Shown here piece after piece: positions 34,314-46,400 of a DNA stretch of 64,000 nucleotides. The translations under genes were made by a program, and so were the position numbers. Each line of letters opens with the position of its first letter. Position 1 is the stretch's first letter. The DNA lies in assembly GCF_022201045.2 (NCBI RefSeq), contig NC_068563.1, forward strand, positions 28,245,001 through 28,309,000, read 5' to 3'. This stretch comes from Citrus sinensis. Its lineage: Eukaryota; Streptophyta; Magnoliopsida; Sapindales; Rutaceae. Below the pieces are notes generated by a model. That model ran no database searches. It had not been told where the DNA came from and worked only from the letters and a program-made list of their open reading frames with translations.

Positions 34314-36091
34314 CCTTGGGAGTTTTAATCTCAGCTATTCATTAACTATAATGATAAATAATTAATTGATTAATTAAAAGACGAGAGGCAGCCATCAAGG
34401 TTGCGGATAAAAGTAGGAAGAAAATCCCAGTTTAATCTACGGTTGCTGCTTCAATCTATTCGCCTATCCAATATTAATCGTCCTCTAAGCCCTAGAAATC
34501 TCGTAATGCTTAGTAATTTTGTGATGCCATAACATTGATAATTTGATATGAGAAACCAATGTTCTTATTGTTCCGACTGAAATGTTGGGCATTGGACAAT
34601 GCTGTTATACATATATGTGCATAACCCCAAATTGTTTTTATAATTAACTAGTAGGGGCTCTTGTTATTTCTATTTGAAATTGTTTTACGAATTTGTTGAC
34701 TTGTTAAAAACGTGAGAGATAAAGATCTAGTGGTGAATTTAGTGAGATAAGGAGAGAGATTGTAATTAGTCATATCTCCATTTTCTTTTCTTTGTAAATT
34801 TAAAATCACCTTTTTAACCAGTTTATTAACTAGTTATAATATTTTTAAATAATTAAAATTTCTTATCAATATAAATAATGTGTACCATTGATTAGATTTA
34901 ATGGCACATATTTATTATATTATTGATGTCGTAAAAAAATTACAACATTGTACAGTGACCCATTATTTAATTGCAGTTAAATAGATTTATTGATGTAATC
35001 AAACATGATTTATTTTGAATTACTCTCTTGTGAAATAACAATTTTCAAAACACCTTCAAACTATTGTAAATCTCAATTTACTTCCTATTATTTGAATAAT
35101 AAAACTTTCATTAACCCGTCCCATTTATCTCTTATCTATTGAACAAAAATAAATTAAATGTATAATAATTTGAGGGTGCTTTCAAAATTATAATTTTATG
35201 GGGATAATTTAAATTTTACCTAATCAAAGACAGTATCTAAACAAAAGTATTTGAGCATTGCAAAAAATAATATACCTTGTACATCGAATCGACTCGAGAT
35301 TAATGAGGATAACAATAGTCAAACTGTTCTTTAATGAACATAAAAAAAGTGGGTTCATAATGGTCATGCGATGGTGAGTTTCTTTAGTTTTATCGTTTCT
35401 CAAGTAAGTAATGATTATCATTAATTGGAATATAAAAAAATCATGCATCCCAACTTTGTGATTAGTATTACTTTTTGTAAATACAACTTCAATTTATCAA
35501 TTTCATGTGGGATTATAATATAAAATAGTGATAAGCGCACAAAAACTAGTACAAAAATTAGCATATTATCACTATGGAACCAAAAAAAGAAAAAAATTCA
35601 CTACGAGATAAATTTGTTCTTATCTCATATAATATTTGTGTTAATTTTTGCACTATCTTTATCTGAAAACATCTTCATTCTATACATATCCCCGTGCAAT
35701 AAAAAGTTGTACCTTAATCGTTACAAGGGGTGCAAACAGTATGTCGTGAGGATGTTGACAGTAACATTATCACCAATTGCGCAGAACGATTTATGGATCT
35801 GGTCCAACCGGTTAGGCAATGGATGTCTATTCTTCTGATTCTTTTCGGGGTAATTCTAAATGCACCGTTTTTAGTTATTAATGTACCCAAATCACATTAA
35901 AAAAGGATCGGTGTAATCAGAACTTAGGCGAGATGCCGATAAAGAATATTCTTCCATTTAATTTCTTTCACCGAATTGCTTGTTCCATCATCTCCTCCAA
36001 TTTTCTAAAACCCTAATTGATTTCTCTCTCTCCTCAGACCAGAACCCTAAACATCTAGCCTAGATCATAAAAAACCCTAATAAGGAAACAG
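34314..36091. other. Intergenic region upstream of the lysine-rich gene
   Basis: This is AT-rich DNA. Short open frames such as 35224-35448 and 35614-35838 have no recognisable domain. The last about 130 bases, with AAAACCCTAA and TCTCTCTCCTC elements, look like a promoter and leader; AAACCCTAA telo-box motifs are common in promoters of ribosome-biogenesis genes. Confidence 0.45.
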
Positions 36092-36955
36092 ATGAAGTCC
36101 GTTAAAGGCCAAGTACTCTCGACGACTCCCATATCTATCTCCAAAGCGGCGAAGATCCTCTCCAAGTTCGTCTACGCCGACACCAGCGCGTCACAGGCCG
36201 TTTGTGCTTACCTTAGACGCGCCTCCGCTTCATTTAATGAGTTGAATCAGCTTCACAAGGAACTCAAATCACATCGAAAGCACAAAATCACAAAGTCAAA
36301 GATTGTGACTGAAGATGGAGAACCGACCCAAAGTTTTATATCTAATCGTTCCGACGGAGAGGAGAGTGAGAGAAAGAATCATAAGAAGAAGAAGAAGAAG
36401 AAAAAGGAGCAGAGGGGGTGGGTTGGTGATACTGTGGAAAAAGAAGGGGAAACTGTTGAGGATAAAGTGAGAATAAAAATTGAAGAAAGTGATTTGGGTG
36501 TAGAAACTGGGAAGAGTAAGCACGAAAAGAAGAGGGGTGAAGTTGGAATTTTGAAGGAAGTTAAGAGTAAAGTGAAACTTGAGAAAGATGGGAATGTGGG
36601 GATTGAAGATGATGATAGAAAAAAGCACAAGAAAAGTAAGGGGCAAAATGTAGGTAAAATTGGATGTTTGGAGGAGCAAAAAAATAGAATAAAAATTGAG
36701 AAAGATGGAGATATGGGAATGGAAAATGTGAGAAAGAAGCATAAGAAAAAGAGGGAAACAAGTGGTTATGAAGTTGGTGAGATGAAGGAAAACGGTGGCG
36801 GAATTATAGTCGAGGAGGAGGAGGAGGAGGAGGAGGGGAAGAAGAAGAAGAAAAAGAAGAGGAAGAGTGAAGAGATTGAGGAGGGAAGGGAAATGAATTT
36901 GGAGGAATTTCAGAGTAAGAAGAAGAAGAAACGGAAAATTGAAGGAGAGATTTAG
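36092..36955 (+). CDS. Lysine-rich KEKE-type nuclear protein
   Basis: This is an intronless frame of 287 residues. Residues about 1-70 are a conserved-looking folded part with an Ala-rich helical stretch (SQAVCAYLRRASASFNELNQ). The remainder is highly charged, with repeated Lys-rich blocks (KKKKKKKKEQR, RKKHKK, KKKKKRK) alternating with Glu-rich blocks. The blocks around HKKK recur about every 40 residues, suggesting internal repeat expansion. Several basic blocks would serve as nuclear or nucleolar localisation signals. Telo-box motifs upstream and the charge pattern hint at ribosome biogenesis, but that is inference. Its place beside NRPC1 matches my memory of Arabidopsis At5g60030. The function is unknown. 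Confidence 0.8.
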   Translation: MKSVKGQVLSTTPISISKAAKILSKFVYADTSASQAVCAYLRRASASFNELNQLHKELKSHRKHKITKSKIVTEDGEPTQSFISNRSDGEESERKNHKKKKKKKKEQRGWVGDTVEKEGETVEDKVRIKIEESDLGVETGKSKHEKKRGEVGILKEVKSKVKLEKDGNVGIEDDDRKKHKKSKGQNVGKIGCLEEQKNRIKIEKDGDMGMENVRKKHKKKRETSGYEVGEMKENGGGIIVEEEEEEEEGKKKKKKKRKSEEIEEGREMNLEEFQSKKKKKRKIEGEI

Positions 36956-39046
36956 TTAAATTGTCTTGAGGTGAGTTCTTATGTAGTCACATGGAGATTG
37001 ATGAAATTTTGAGATTTGTGGGTGTGCAGCGGCTAAATGGGCAATTTTTTGGGACTTTAGTCTTGCATTGTAATGCTGAAGAGGATATGATCATTTGGTA
37101 GAGTTTAATCATAATCATTGTATTGCAATGTGGTCTACCAATGGTTAATCTTATGTTAAGTTATATTTTTAAATATGACCTCTTTACGTGTTACTGCAAA
37201 TTGTTATGTGCTATTTAAAATTGAAACGTTGTAGAAGTTTTAAATTAATTAATACAAAGGTGATGCTTCTTCACTTATGTTGCCACTGAAGTTAGCATGC
37301 TGTGCTTTCAGCTGATGAAATATGCTTGATAGAACAACAATGGGAACCCACCGTTGTTACTTAACGCATTAGCTGTTGTTCTGCAATTGTTTGATCCAGG
37401 CTGGGATTTGGAAAAAAAATGTGTATGCAATAGGGAATTCTATATGCACTATTTTTGCATTTTCTCTTGAAACCGACTGTCGCATTATTCTCTAGGATGT
37501 GAATGTAAGTTCTGATAGTTGATAATCATTTTAAGTTTATAACATCCTTATGATATTGTTGCAGCGAAAGGTCCCTTGGCTTAAAGTTGTGTTTGTCACT
37601 CACTAATCTGGTTACAGCCTGTCGAATGCTTCACATGTATACTTGGTGTGAGATCCCCCCCAGCCTTGTGCGTTGATCATTTAATGGAAAATGCTTTGGT
37701 TCAGTGCTAAGTTCTAAAAGCCTTTCAGTTGCTAAATGCCCTTTTTGTTGCATGTTTAGTAATTGCAGTATCTTTGGTTTGTTTGGTGGGATTACAGTTT
37801 CCAATTCAGGATTTAATTGATAAGCAAGCTTCTTAAATCATTGATTGCTTTTGTCCAAAAAGCTCTATTATGAATATACAAAGGACTACATGGAGTCTGC
37901 AACTCCTGAACACCTGGAAGCATCACCAGAAGAACCAAAACCCTCAGCTAAGGAATTTATATACTGTAGGCCTGGATCATGATTTGGCATCTTCTGAGTA
38001 CCTGGGAAGTTAGAGTACACTAAATCGATGCTCATATTGAACACAACAATCCAACTGAATAGATTATGAACATAAGCGACAACATGCAACTCAATACTTA
38101 TATAGTTGTATTTGAAAGGACTATGTTTGTATCTCAGTAGAATGAGGAACGGTTTTAAACTTGTATTCTTTTGCTTAGGTAAAAGTCTGAAGCTGTAATT
38201 AGTGCAGACCTAAACTGTAACTTAGTTCCTTCCAGTAGTACACCATGTCCAATTTCAAGGAAAATGAGTTTCTGTTCTAAACAGTTAAGACTTCAAATCC
38301 TTATATGTTAAGTTTTATACAGATGAAAATTTTGCAGTAGTTACATTGCTTGCACAGGTATAGCAATTGTTGTTTTTCTCTGCATTTAAAATTTTAATGC
38401 TTGCTTGCATTTTCCTGGATATCTATATCTTCATGGTATCAATTCTGAATATGGCCTCAACAAAATCTCTAGAATTTGACTTCATAGAGGGACAACAGCT
38501 TTTGATAATTACGATTTGTTTGCAAGCTGTTTTATCTCAAGCATCAAGTGGAGGTATTTTTTCTTCTGACATACTCTATTACAATTTTTGGCTTTTCCAT
38601 GCCTTCCAGGTTTTAATATTTTGACCTGGTGCAAGAATCAAGATGGCATATCACATCGCCAGGTGAGGTTTTGATCTTTCCCGTAGCTATTTTGTTGGTT
38701 AGGCGTAAACAGATTATTTAATGATTGCACAGATTGCATTGGTTGTTCCAGGTGAACTCTGAATCATAAAAAGGTTTAGAGCTGTATGAGTTTTGTGAAA
38801 ATACCAGCAACTACTTGTCCTTGTCCATTTAAATCAGGAAAAACATGTTGGACAGTTGAGCTTAAGCATTTTGATATAGGAAGATACTATTTACAAATTA
38901 TGATGTTAACTACTAGCAGATTTATTTGTTTTTACTTTTGAGCTGAAATACAAAATAATAATAATAATAATAGAATTATGCATTATCTAGGTGTTAATAC
39001 CTTTTGTTTTATTTTAACATCTATTAAAGAGCTTCAAACTGCATAA
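36956..39046. other. Intergenic region between the lysine-rich and chitinase-like genes
   Basis: It contains the 3'UTR of the lysine-rich gene and moderately AT-rich DNA. Open frames at 37886-38089 and 38367-38624 have no recognisable domain. A small ATA/TAA microsatellite lies near 38956. I see no further gene. Confidence 0.45.
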
Positions 39047-39958
39047 TCAGAGAGTAGCCAAAAAGTTTTGTGATTCCTTCTCATAACGAAAGCCATCCTT
39101 CCTGGAGTCATCTGCTGACCAAATAAATATGCCGTGAAGCTTATGCTGCCTTTTAAGCTTGCTGCAGGCCTCAAAGAATCCATTTTGAGGAGACAAACCC
39201 CCACTTCCATCAGTACCGAAACTCACTAGGACCTTCCCTCCTCTATAATTTGAGCTCTGGGCATCAAAATAATTCATAAACTCAGAAATAGTTGTGCTGT
39301 TTTTATAGGCATAGAACTGGAAATTTACGTAGTCTATGAGATGCCCATATTTTCTCCACAGAGCCAAGTAATGTGATTGCACAGAATCGTCATCATATGG
39401 TGCGATGGATGCAAACTTCACTACTCCGTGTTGTTTAAGGTAAAACAGAAGCTTCCCAATGCACTCAGCAAACGTATTAGGATCTGTCTTGAAGTGCTCA
39501 TAGTCAATATCAATTCCATCTAAATCATACAATCTTGCTATCTCTGTTATTGAATGAAAAGCATTTCCAACCCAGGAGTTGATTGATTCAGGGCTGAAGT
39601 ACACATGTTGGTCTTTTATTGTATCACCTCCAAGACTCATAGCTACCTTGATATTTGAACACTGAGCTTTGATGGATTTTACATGAGAAGGGGTGAGGTT
39701 TTGTTCGTCCCAGTACACTCTGAAGGCTCCATTGGTTGGTGAGGGATAGAATGATGAAGTGTAGTCTATAGCAAAAGAGAGAATGAAGTGAACTTCAACT
39801 TCAGAATGGGTGGGTATGTCTGAAAATGTAACTCCCTTGTCTTCAGCTCCTATGTATTCTCTAAAAAGCTTTGAGTTTCCTGGGGCTGCTAGGGTTGGTG
39901 AAAGCATCACATAGAGAATGGTTAGAAGAAGATGTAGAGAGAGCTTATAGAATGTCAT
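39047..39958 (-). CDS. GH18 chitinase-like protein (chitinase 2 / narbonin type)
   Basis: This is an intronless frame of 303 residues. Residues 1-24 are a signal peptide (hydrophobic [10 protein letters not shown], then ALA-type cleavage near PTLAA), so the protein is probably secreted or vacuolar. The rest is a single GH18 barrel. The catalytic signature DGIDIDYE occupies 147-154 with Glu154 as the proton donor and Asp152 before it, both intact. The SLGGD motif on an earlier strand (about 108-112) and a late barrel-strand Trp in FIWSADDS are also present. The closest remembered relatives are the bulb-type chitinase 2-like proteins, some of which are storage or lectin-like with no activity. 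Here the catalytic residues are kept, so hydrolysis of chitin or related GlcNAc polymers is possible. It is not part of the Arabidopsis gene order at this place. Confidence 0.9.
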   Translation of the reverse strand: MTFYKLSLHLLLTILYVMLSPTLAAPGNSKLFREYIGAEDKGVTFSDIPTHSEVEVHFILSFAIDYTSSFYPSPTNGAFRVYWDEQNLTPSHVKSIKAQCSNIKVAMSLGGDTIKDQHVYFSPESINSWVGNAFHSITEIARLYDLDGIDIDYEHFKTDPNTFAECIGKLLFYLKQHGVVKFASIAPYDDDSVQSHYLALWRKYGHLIDYVNFQFYAYKNSTTISEFMNYFDAQSSNYRGGKVLVSFGTDGSGGLSPQNGFFEACSKLKRQHKLHGIFIWSADDSRKDGFRYEKESQNFLATL

Positions 39959-40114
39959 GGCCGTTGGAAGTTGGGCAGAAGCTATGTTGTCGGAGAAGGA
40001 ATTTATGGAAGTGGGTGGTGGTCAGATATCTGTCGTCTACAAGATATTTTTTTTTCTTTTTTTTTCCTCCTCTCTTGGGCGTCTCGTTTTGTTAGAAGAG
40101 GAATCTCAGCCTTT

Positions 40115-40124
40115 CTATTTATGC
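40115..40124 (-). promoter_or_regulatory. Probable TATA box of the chitinase-like gene
   Basis: Read on the minus strand the sequence is GCATAAATAG, about 160 bases before the start codon. It is the best TATA match in that interval. Confidence 0.45.
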
Positions 40125-41196
40125 AGAGTCAAGACCAAGTTCTAAGATTTCTAAGATGCCTTGGAAGATGTAGAATATTTTATATTAGACAGTAGCTTTG
40201 TTTACTAGCATTAGCCTGCATCCACCTGTAGGCTCACTGTTTTCATTGTTAAGTGGACCAGATGCTTGTAGAATTAATTCAACGATGCCATATCATAGTT
40301 TAAGTTCGTTTTCCCCAATGGATTATGAACTCTGATTGATCCTAATATTGAACGACTCATTGATAGGAACTCATATCCAAGCTGCCTGAAAAACAGAGAA
40401 CTAAAGCCTTTTCGCCCTGATTTCAGGCAGATATTTTCTTTCGATTATTTTAAGGCTAGCTGTCATGTTGAAGGAATGTGGATACTTTCATTATGGCGAA
40501 GCATTTCAAGTTTCTTAGATCTTCGTGACTGCCGCCATCAATGACACGCGTATCACGATCAAAGCTTTTAGAAATTATGCTTAGCAGATCAAGATAAATA
40601 TGTTGCCTAGCTGCTCGGACGGCCAAGGAGAAACTACCTAGAGGTTTTGTCAGCCTTATTCTTCATGCCAAGCTTTCGGCAATTTCATTTTTTTATCCAT
40701 GTCGTTATGTCCAAGAAATTTGGAATCTGTCTCATCGTAATAACACCTACGACCCTGTTGCAGCTGGGTTAGATTCACAGACATTTACTTAGTGAGGGTT
40801 TTGTTTTGCCGATGTACATTTTGGCATCGTTATCTATCATCTTTAACTTATTTCTTTAATAAATCAGTGAAAGTTTTTCATTCCACCTTAGTTCATCAAA
40901 ATGAATCTTCAAAGAAATTTGGAATCTGTCTCATCGTAATAAAACATGTGTAGAGAAGTCAATAAAGTGGCTTCCAAATTGAAAATTGCAAGCCGTAGAA
41001 TATGTGACTTTTGACAATCCTACACCAAATCAATCCTACACCAAATGAAGAAAAATGAAAAAGGTTAGCAAAATTTGTCAAATTGACAGATAGGAAATGC
41101 ATAAATCAAACACCTGCAAAGAAATTTATATAATTATGATTAAATGGCATTTAAATAATATGCATATTATGATGCCTATTATTTTATCTCATTTAC
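40125..41196. other. Intergenic region between the chitinase-like gene and laccase remnants
   Basis: I see no gene. The last laccase exon (copper-binding C-terminus), expected here for the adjacent pseudogene, cannot be found and seems to have been deleted. A 31-base direct repeat is described separately. Confidence 0.45.
40713..40942 (+). repeat. 31-bp perfect direct repeat, 199 bp apart
   Basis: The 31 bases at 40713-40743, starting AAGAAATTTGGAATCTG, recur exactly at 40912-40942. The DNA between has no recognisable content. This could be a remnant of a duplicated insertion or of strand-break repair. Confidence 0.75.
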
Positions 41197-41437
41197 CTGG
41201 ATTGTTGGCAAGGAATCCAATTGCTACCCCGCCACCCGAGGGAATACCAACTGTGTTCCTTTCAACAAGATCGACCATGTTCAATTTTGCAGGTTCCTTA
41301 TTTGGATCGAAATAAGAAGATAAGGTGTAATTTGTAAAAGTGGTGTAATTGTAAAAGTGGTTACTTTTGTAAAGAAAAAGATAAGGTGAAAGTAAAGTTG
41401 AATATAAAATAATAATTTAATAAATAACACTGGTGGA

Positions 41438-42742
41438 TAGGGGTGTTCAGAATCCAATTCGATTCGCTCAATCCGTTTGATTCGTGAAAATCTGATATGT
41501 ATAAATCCAATCCGTTGATTGGATATGGATTGAAAATTTAAAAATCTGTGAATCCGCTAAAAAATATATATATATATATTTAGTTAAAAAATTATTATAA
41601 ATTTAATTAAAGAATATTATAAATGTGACATTACATAATTATATAAAACACTAAAACATATCTTAGCCATTACTCAATAATAATATTAAATAAAAAATAA
41701 TAATTAAATAATCAAATATACAAATATAACTTGTAAAAATTGTAAAACAAAATAAAAGCAAAGTCACACGCACTAACAAAAGTAAAGTAACACAATGCCA
41801 AGTTACCAACAATTTGTAAAGTCACCAAAAAGCAAAGTAACATAACGCCAAGTCATCAAAAATTTGCAAACAAAAAACCCTAAGCTTTCTCGCCGTCACA
41901 CGCACTAAGAACACCCAAAATTGATTCGATACACTCTCAACACCGATTTGAAGGACGTCGTCCGCGTGATTCCAGCGAGAGTAAGTCATCTTCTTTCCCA
42001 AGTCCATCGAGCCACTTCACAATCACTGGTTCCAGCCAAACAATTGCACTATCACAACCTTTAAGATCGTCACTCGTACTTCTCCTGGTTCCCATCATTG
42101 ACGGCTCCGTAATCACCACTTTTCAACAAGTGCAATAGCCCTGGTGAAGAATCAGACTGTGTTTGGTTTCAAAAACTTCGCCATTTCAATTAATTGTGGT
42201 TTTATTTGTACAATTAATTTCGGTGTTATCTTAATATATTATTGTAACTTTATTTGAACAATTAATCTTAGTATATTATATTTTGAAACTTTAAACGTAT
42301 TATTGTAGCTTTATTTGAATAATTAATCTCGATGTGCTATATTTTGAAACGTTGAATGTATTATTTTAGTTTTATTTAAACAATTAATTTGTTTAAATTT
42401 TATTCAATTTTAAATTTAATTGATAGTAAATTTATTTTTATATTAGATTTTTTTTTAATTTCATTAGTTCATGGATTGGGGAGAACTAAAAATTTTTAAT
42501 TCGGAAACTAATGCGCAAAATAGTGTATTGGATATGAATTAAGTTAAATCCGATTCGCAGACGTATGGATTGGATATGGATTGAGTCAAATCTGCATATG
42601 ATCCGCAGATATATGGATTGGATTTGGATTGAGTTTAATCAATCCGTGGATTGGATTGGATTGAAAAATTATAATCCGTAAAATTGTGGATCGGATATGG
42701 ATTAATGTCTAATCCGTAAAATCCGATCTGTGAACACCCCTA
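41438..42742. mobile_element. Non-autonomous hAT-type element, 1.3 kb
   Basis: It starts TAGGGGTGTTCA and ends with its exact reverse complement, a 12-base perfect terminal inverted repeat. It is flanked by an 8-base near-duplication, CTGGTGGA (41430-41437) and CTGGTGGG (42743-42750). Both ends carry subterminal repeats built on ATCCAATCC / GGATTGGAT. No transposase frame is visible. A less AT-rich inner part (about 41880-42140) differs in composition and might be a captured host fragment. The element lies inside the remains of laccase pseudogene 1. Confidence 0.82.
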
Positions 42743-42989
42743 CTGGTGGGTCTGAAACAACATTTTACCTTACTTTTTTTTATGTTATTCTCTAAAAATT
42801 CAAGAACACCAATTGAGTTTTCTTTACAAAAGTTAAAAACTAAAATTTGTTGTTCTTCAAATTTTTTTTTACTGTATATCAAAAAATAACTTAACATATT
42901 TTATATTTTTCATTTCTGAAAAACAAAAAAACAGCTAATAAAAAAAGTTACCAAGCACACCCTTAATGCATATATCCACAGTTTCACAC

Positions 42990-43039
42990 CTTTGGCAGAG
43001 CAGTTATAGAATGGTCCCGGAAGTCCATTGATAGCATAT
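42990..43039 (-). pseudogene. Laccase exon 4, downstream half
   Basis: On the minus strand this reads AINGLPGPFYNCSAK and ends at a donor GTGTGAAAC. It is the continuation of the part that ends at 48260 on the far side of the retrotransposon. It shows the insertion point lies within the codons for DAY. Confidence 0.85.
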
Positions 43040-43485
43040 TGTCACGGGATGAGTGTTTTGCGCAGCTAACCCGTGCGGCACTTAGACAACTTTGCCGAAT
43101 GTTGCTAAGTAAGCCTAGAGATTCTCGAACAAGAGAAGAGAGCAATTGAGCCAAAGAAACTTGTATTGCACAAAGAGAGATTACAATGCTTGTTGGATAC
43201 AAATGCTTAATGCCATCCCATATTTATAGGGGAGGCTTTGCCTAACTTTGCCTAACTTCACCTAACTTTGCCAAACTTGGTCAAACTCTAGAGTATTTTA
43301 CAATTTCCTAGCTATTTGCATGTGCTGGAATTGTATAAAGTATTCTAAAATATTTACATGTTCACATGTGCTAGAGTTGCCTAGAACCTTCCGGAATTGG
43401 GCCAAGCTAGCACTCTTGGCCTTGTGTTGGCTCTCTAGCCCGAAATTGTGGGCAATTGGGCTAGCGAATTGGGCGGTTCGCAACA
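43040..43485 (-). repeat. Retrotransposon 3' LTR
   Basis: This 446-base repeat runs TG to CA on the minus strand. It contains a TATA-like TATAAATATGGG (minus strand, near 43220-43231) that would serve as the element's promoter. Confidence 0.85.
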
Positions 43486-43496
43486 TCTTCCCCCAC

Positions 43497-46400
43497 CTAA
43501 GCTCGCGGCGTCCTCGTCGCGCTCTCGTGCTTGAAGTGCTGGATGTGCTCAGCGAATTGCCACAAATCATCTTCCCGTTCCCAAGTGGCTTCGCTCTCGG
43601 GGAGGTTTTTCCACTTCACCAAGTACTCGCTATGTGCTGGCACGCCCCTCCTCGAAACCGTTCGGTCCGCAATGATGTAGTCCACATCTTTGTCGAACGC
43701 GGTGACAATGGCAGTTGGCGCGCGCCTCGATTCTCCGCGACTTGGTTCTCCCATGTCTTCATGATATGGCTTGAGAAGGCTCACATGGAAGACCGGATGG
43801 ATCTTGAGTCTTGGCGGAAGTTGGAGTTGATACGAAACGTTGCCTACACGTCGAACAACTCGGAAGGGTCCCTCGTAGCGCCTCACTAACCCCTTGTGAA
43901 CTTTCCGCAAAGTCTTGAATTGTTGGGGTAGGAGCTTGATCATGACTTGATCTCCTTCCTTGTACTCAACATGCCGTCTCCTTGTATCAGCCTATTTCTT
44001 CATTTTCCTCGCGGCTTTGTCGAGATAGGCTCGCGTGATGTCCGCTTCCTCATGCCATTCGCGGGCGAGCTTGTGTGCCGCGGGGCTTTTCCCTCCATAA
44101 GTCGAGGCTATGGCATTGGGGGTCATGGGCTGGAATCCCATGATGATCTCGAACGGACTCTTGCCTGTAGCCTCGCTTCGCTGCAAGTTATAAGAAAATT
44201 GGGCGATGTCGAGTAGCTTCGCCCAATCCCGCTGGTGAGCGCTCACATAATGCCTCAGGTACATCTCGAGGAGGCCATTAATGCGCTCGGTCTGCCCATC
44301 CGTTTGTGGGTGGAAACTTGTCGAGAACTTGAGATCGGTCCCCAACATCTTAAAGAGCTCCGTCCAAAATCGCCCAGTAAATCGAGGGTCTCGGTCGCTC
44401 ACAATGCTCTTCGGAACTCCCCAAAGCTTCACAATGTGCTTGACGAATAGGCGGGCTGCCTCGTCCGCTTTGCAATCAACGGGTGCAGCAATGAATGTAG
44501 CATACTTGCTGTATCGGTCGACAACGACCATGATGCTATCGCAACCTTCGGACTTGGGTAGTGATGTGATGAAGTCCATGGAGACACTCTCCCATGGCCT
44601 TGTTGCTAGTGGTAGTGGCTCTAACAATCCCGCTGGAAGTTGATGATCCACCTTGTCTTGTTGGCACACAAGACAAGTTCGCACATATGCCTCGATGTCG
44701 TCCCTCATGTGCGGCCAAAAATACGAGGCTTGAACTAGTGCGGTGGTGCGCTCGATTCCTGGGTGACCAGCCCACTTAGAGTCGTGGCACTCCTTGATTA
44801 CTTCCTTCCGCAAGTTTCCCCACCTTGGCACGAACAGCCGATCTCCCTTGGTGAGGAGGATGCCTTCCTCTTGCCAAAACCGCCTTGTCTTTCCTTCGAG
44901 CACCTTCTCCAGCAAATCCTTTGCTAACGGATCTTGTTGGAGGCCTTTCTTGATGCGCGAGACAAGGTCGGACTTCGGTTGGCTCATGCTAAGTGTTGCC
45001 AATTCCGTCTTGCGGCTTAGAGCGTCCGCAACAACATTGGCTTTCCCCGGTTTGTACTCTAGCCGATAGTCGAATTCCGCAAGGAAATCTTGCCACCGTG
45101 CTTGCTTCGGACTCAACTTCTTTTGAGTTTGAAAGTAGCTTGTCGCCACGTTGTCCGTCATGATCGTGAAGTGTGAGCCAAGCAAGTAATGTCGCCACAC
45201 TCTTAGACAATGGATGATGGCTGTCATCTCCTTTTCTTGCACCGTGTAGCGGCGTTCCGTGTCATTTAACTTTCAACTCTCGAACGCTATTGGGTGGCCT
45301 TCTTGCATAAGGACTCCACCTATGGCGAAATCTGAGGCATCCGTTTGAACTTCGAAGGGCTTGGTGTGGTCCGGAAGAGCGAGGACTGGTTCCTCCGAAA
45401 TTGCCTTCTTCAACTCCTCGAATGCACGTTGACACTCTTCGGACCAATGCCACGTTCTGTTTTTCTTGAGCATATCCGTCAAGGGTGCCGCCTTGGCTGA
45501 ATAGCCCTTAATGAAGCGGCGGTAGTAATTCACCAGCCCAAGGAATGAGCGAAGCTCGGGTACTTTCGAGGGAGGCTCCCAATCGAGGATGGCCTTTACT
45601 TTGTCATTCTCCATCATGATCTTCCCGCCCGCAATCTTGTGGCCAAGGAACTCCACCTCTTGTTGGGCAAATGAGCACTTCTCTAGTTTGAGGAAGAGCT
45701 CATTGTCTCGAAGTACTTGGAGGACTTGTTGCAAGTGTTGGGCATGATCCTCGAGTGTGGTGCTATACACCACAATGTCGTCCAAGTACACAACCACAAA
45801 GCGGTCGAGGAATGGTTGGAGTACCTTGTTCATGAGTGTGCAAAATGTGGCGGGTGCATTAGTAAGGCCAAAAGGCATCACAAGGAATTCGAAAGACTCG
45901 TACCTTGTTGTGCACGCTGTCTTCGGTTCGTCTCCCTTGGCGATGCGCACCTGATAATACCCGGAGCGCAAGTCAAGTTTAGTGAAGTACCGCGCTTTGC
46001 CAAGCTGGTCGAACAAGTCCGCAATCAAGGGAATCGGATACTTGTTCTTGATAGTGATCTTGTTGAGCGCTCTATAGTCGATGCACATCCGCAGCGATCC
46101 ATCCTTTTTCTTTTGGAAGAGCACGGGTGCACCGAATGGGGCCTTTGAGGGGCGAATGTAGCCTGCGTCCAGCAAGTCTTTGAGTTGTCTCCGCAACTCC
46201 TCTAATTCGGGTGGTGCCATGCGGTAGGGCGCCAAGGCTGTTGGCTTCGCGCCTTGTTCCAGCTCGATCACATGATCTACCTCTCGCGGAGGTGGGAGCT
46301 TCTTCGGAAGTTCTGGAGGCATCACATCCTTGTAATCTTCGAGGACGGCTTGAATTCGTGGAGGGACTTGGCTTGGCGACGTTCCGTTATTTCCTTCCTC

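Noticed and set aside
36296..36761. Long minus-strand open frames opposite the lysine-rich gene
   Set aside because: They are mirror images of Lys/Glu-rich codons (giving Phe, Leu and Ser) and are shadows of the real plus-strand gene.
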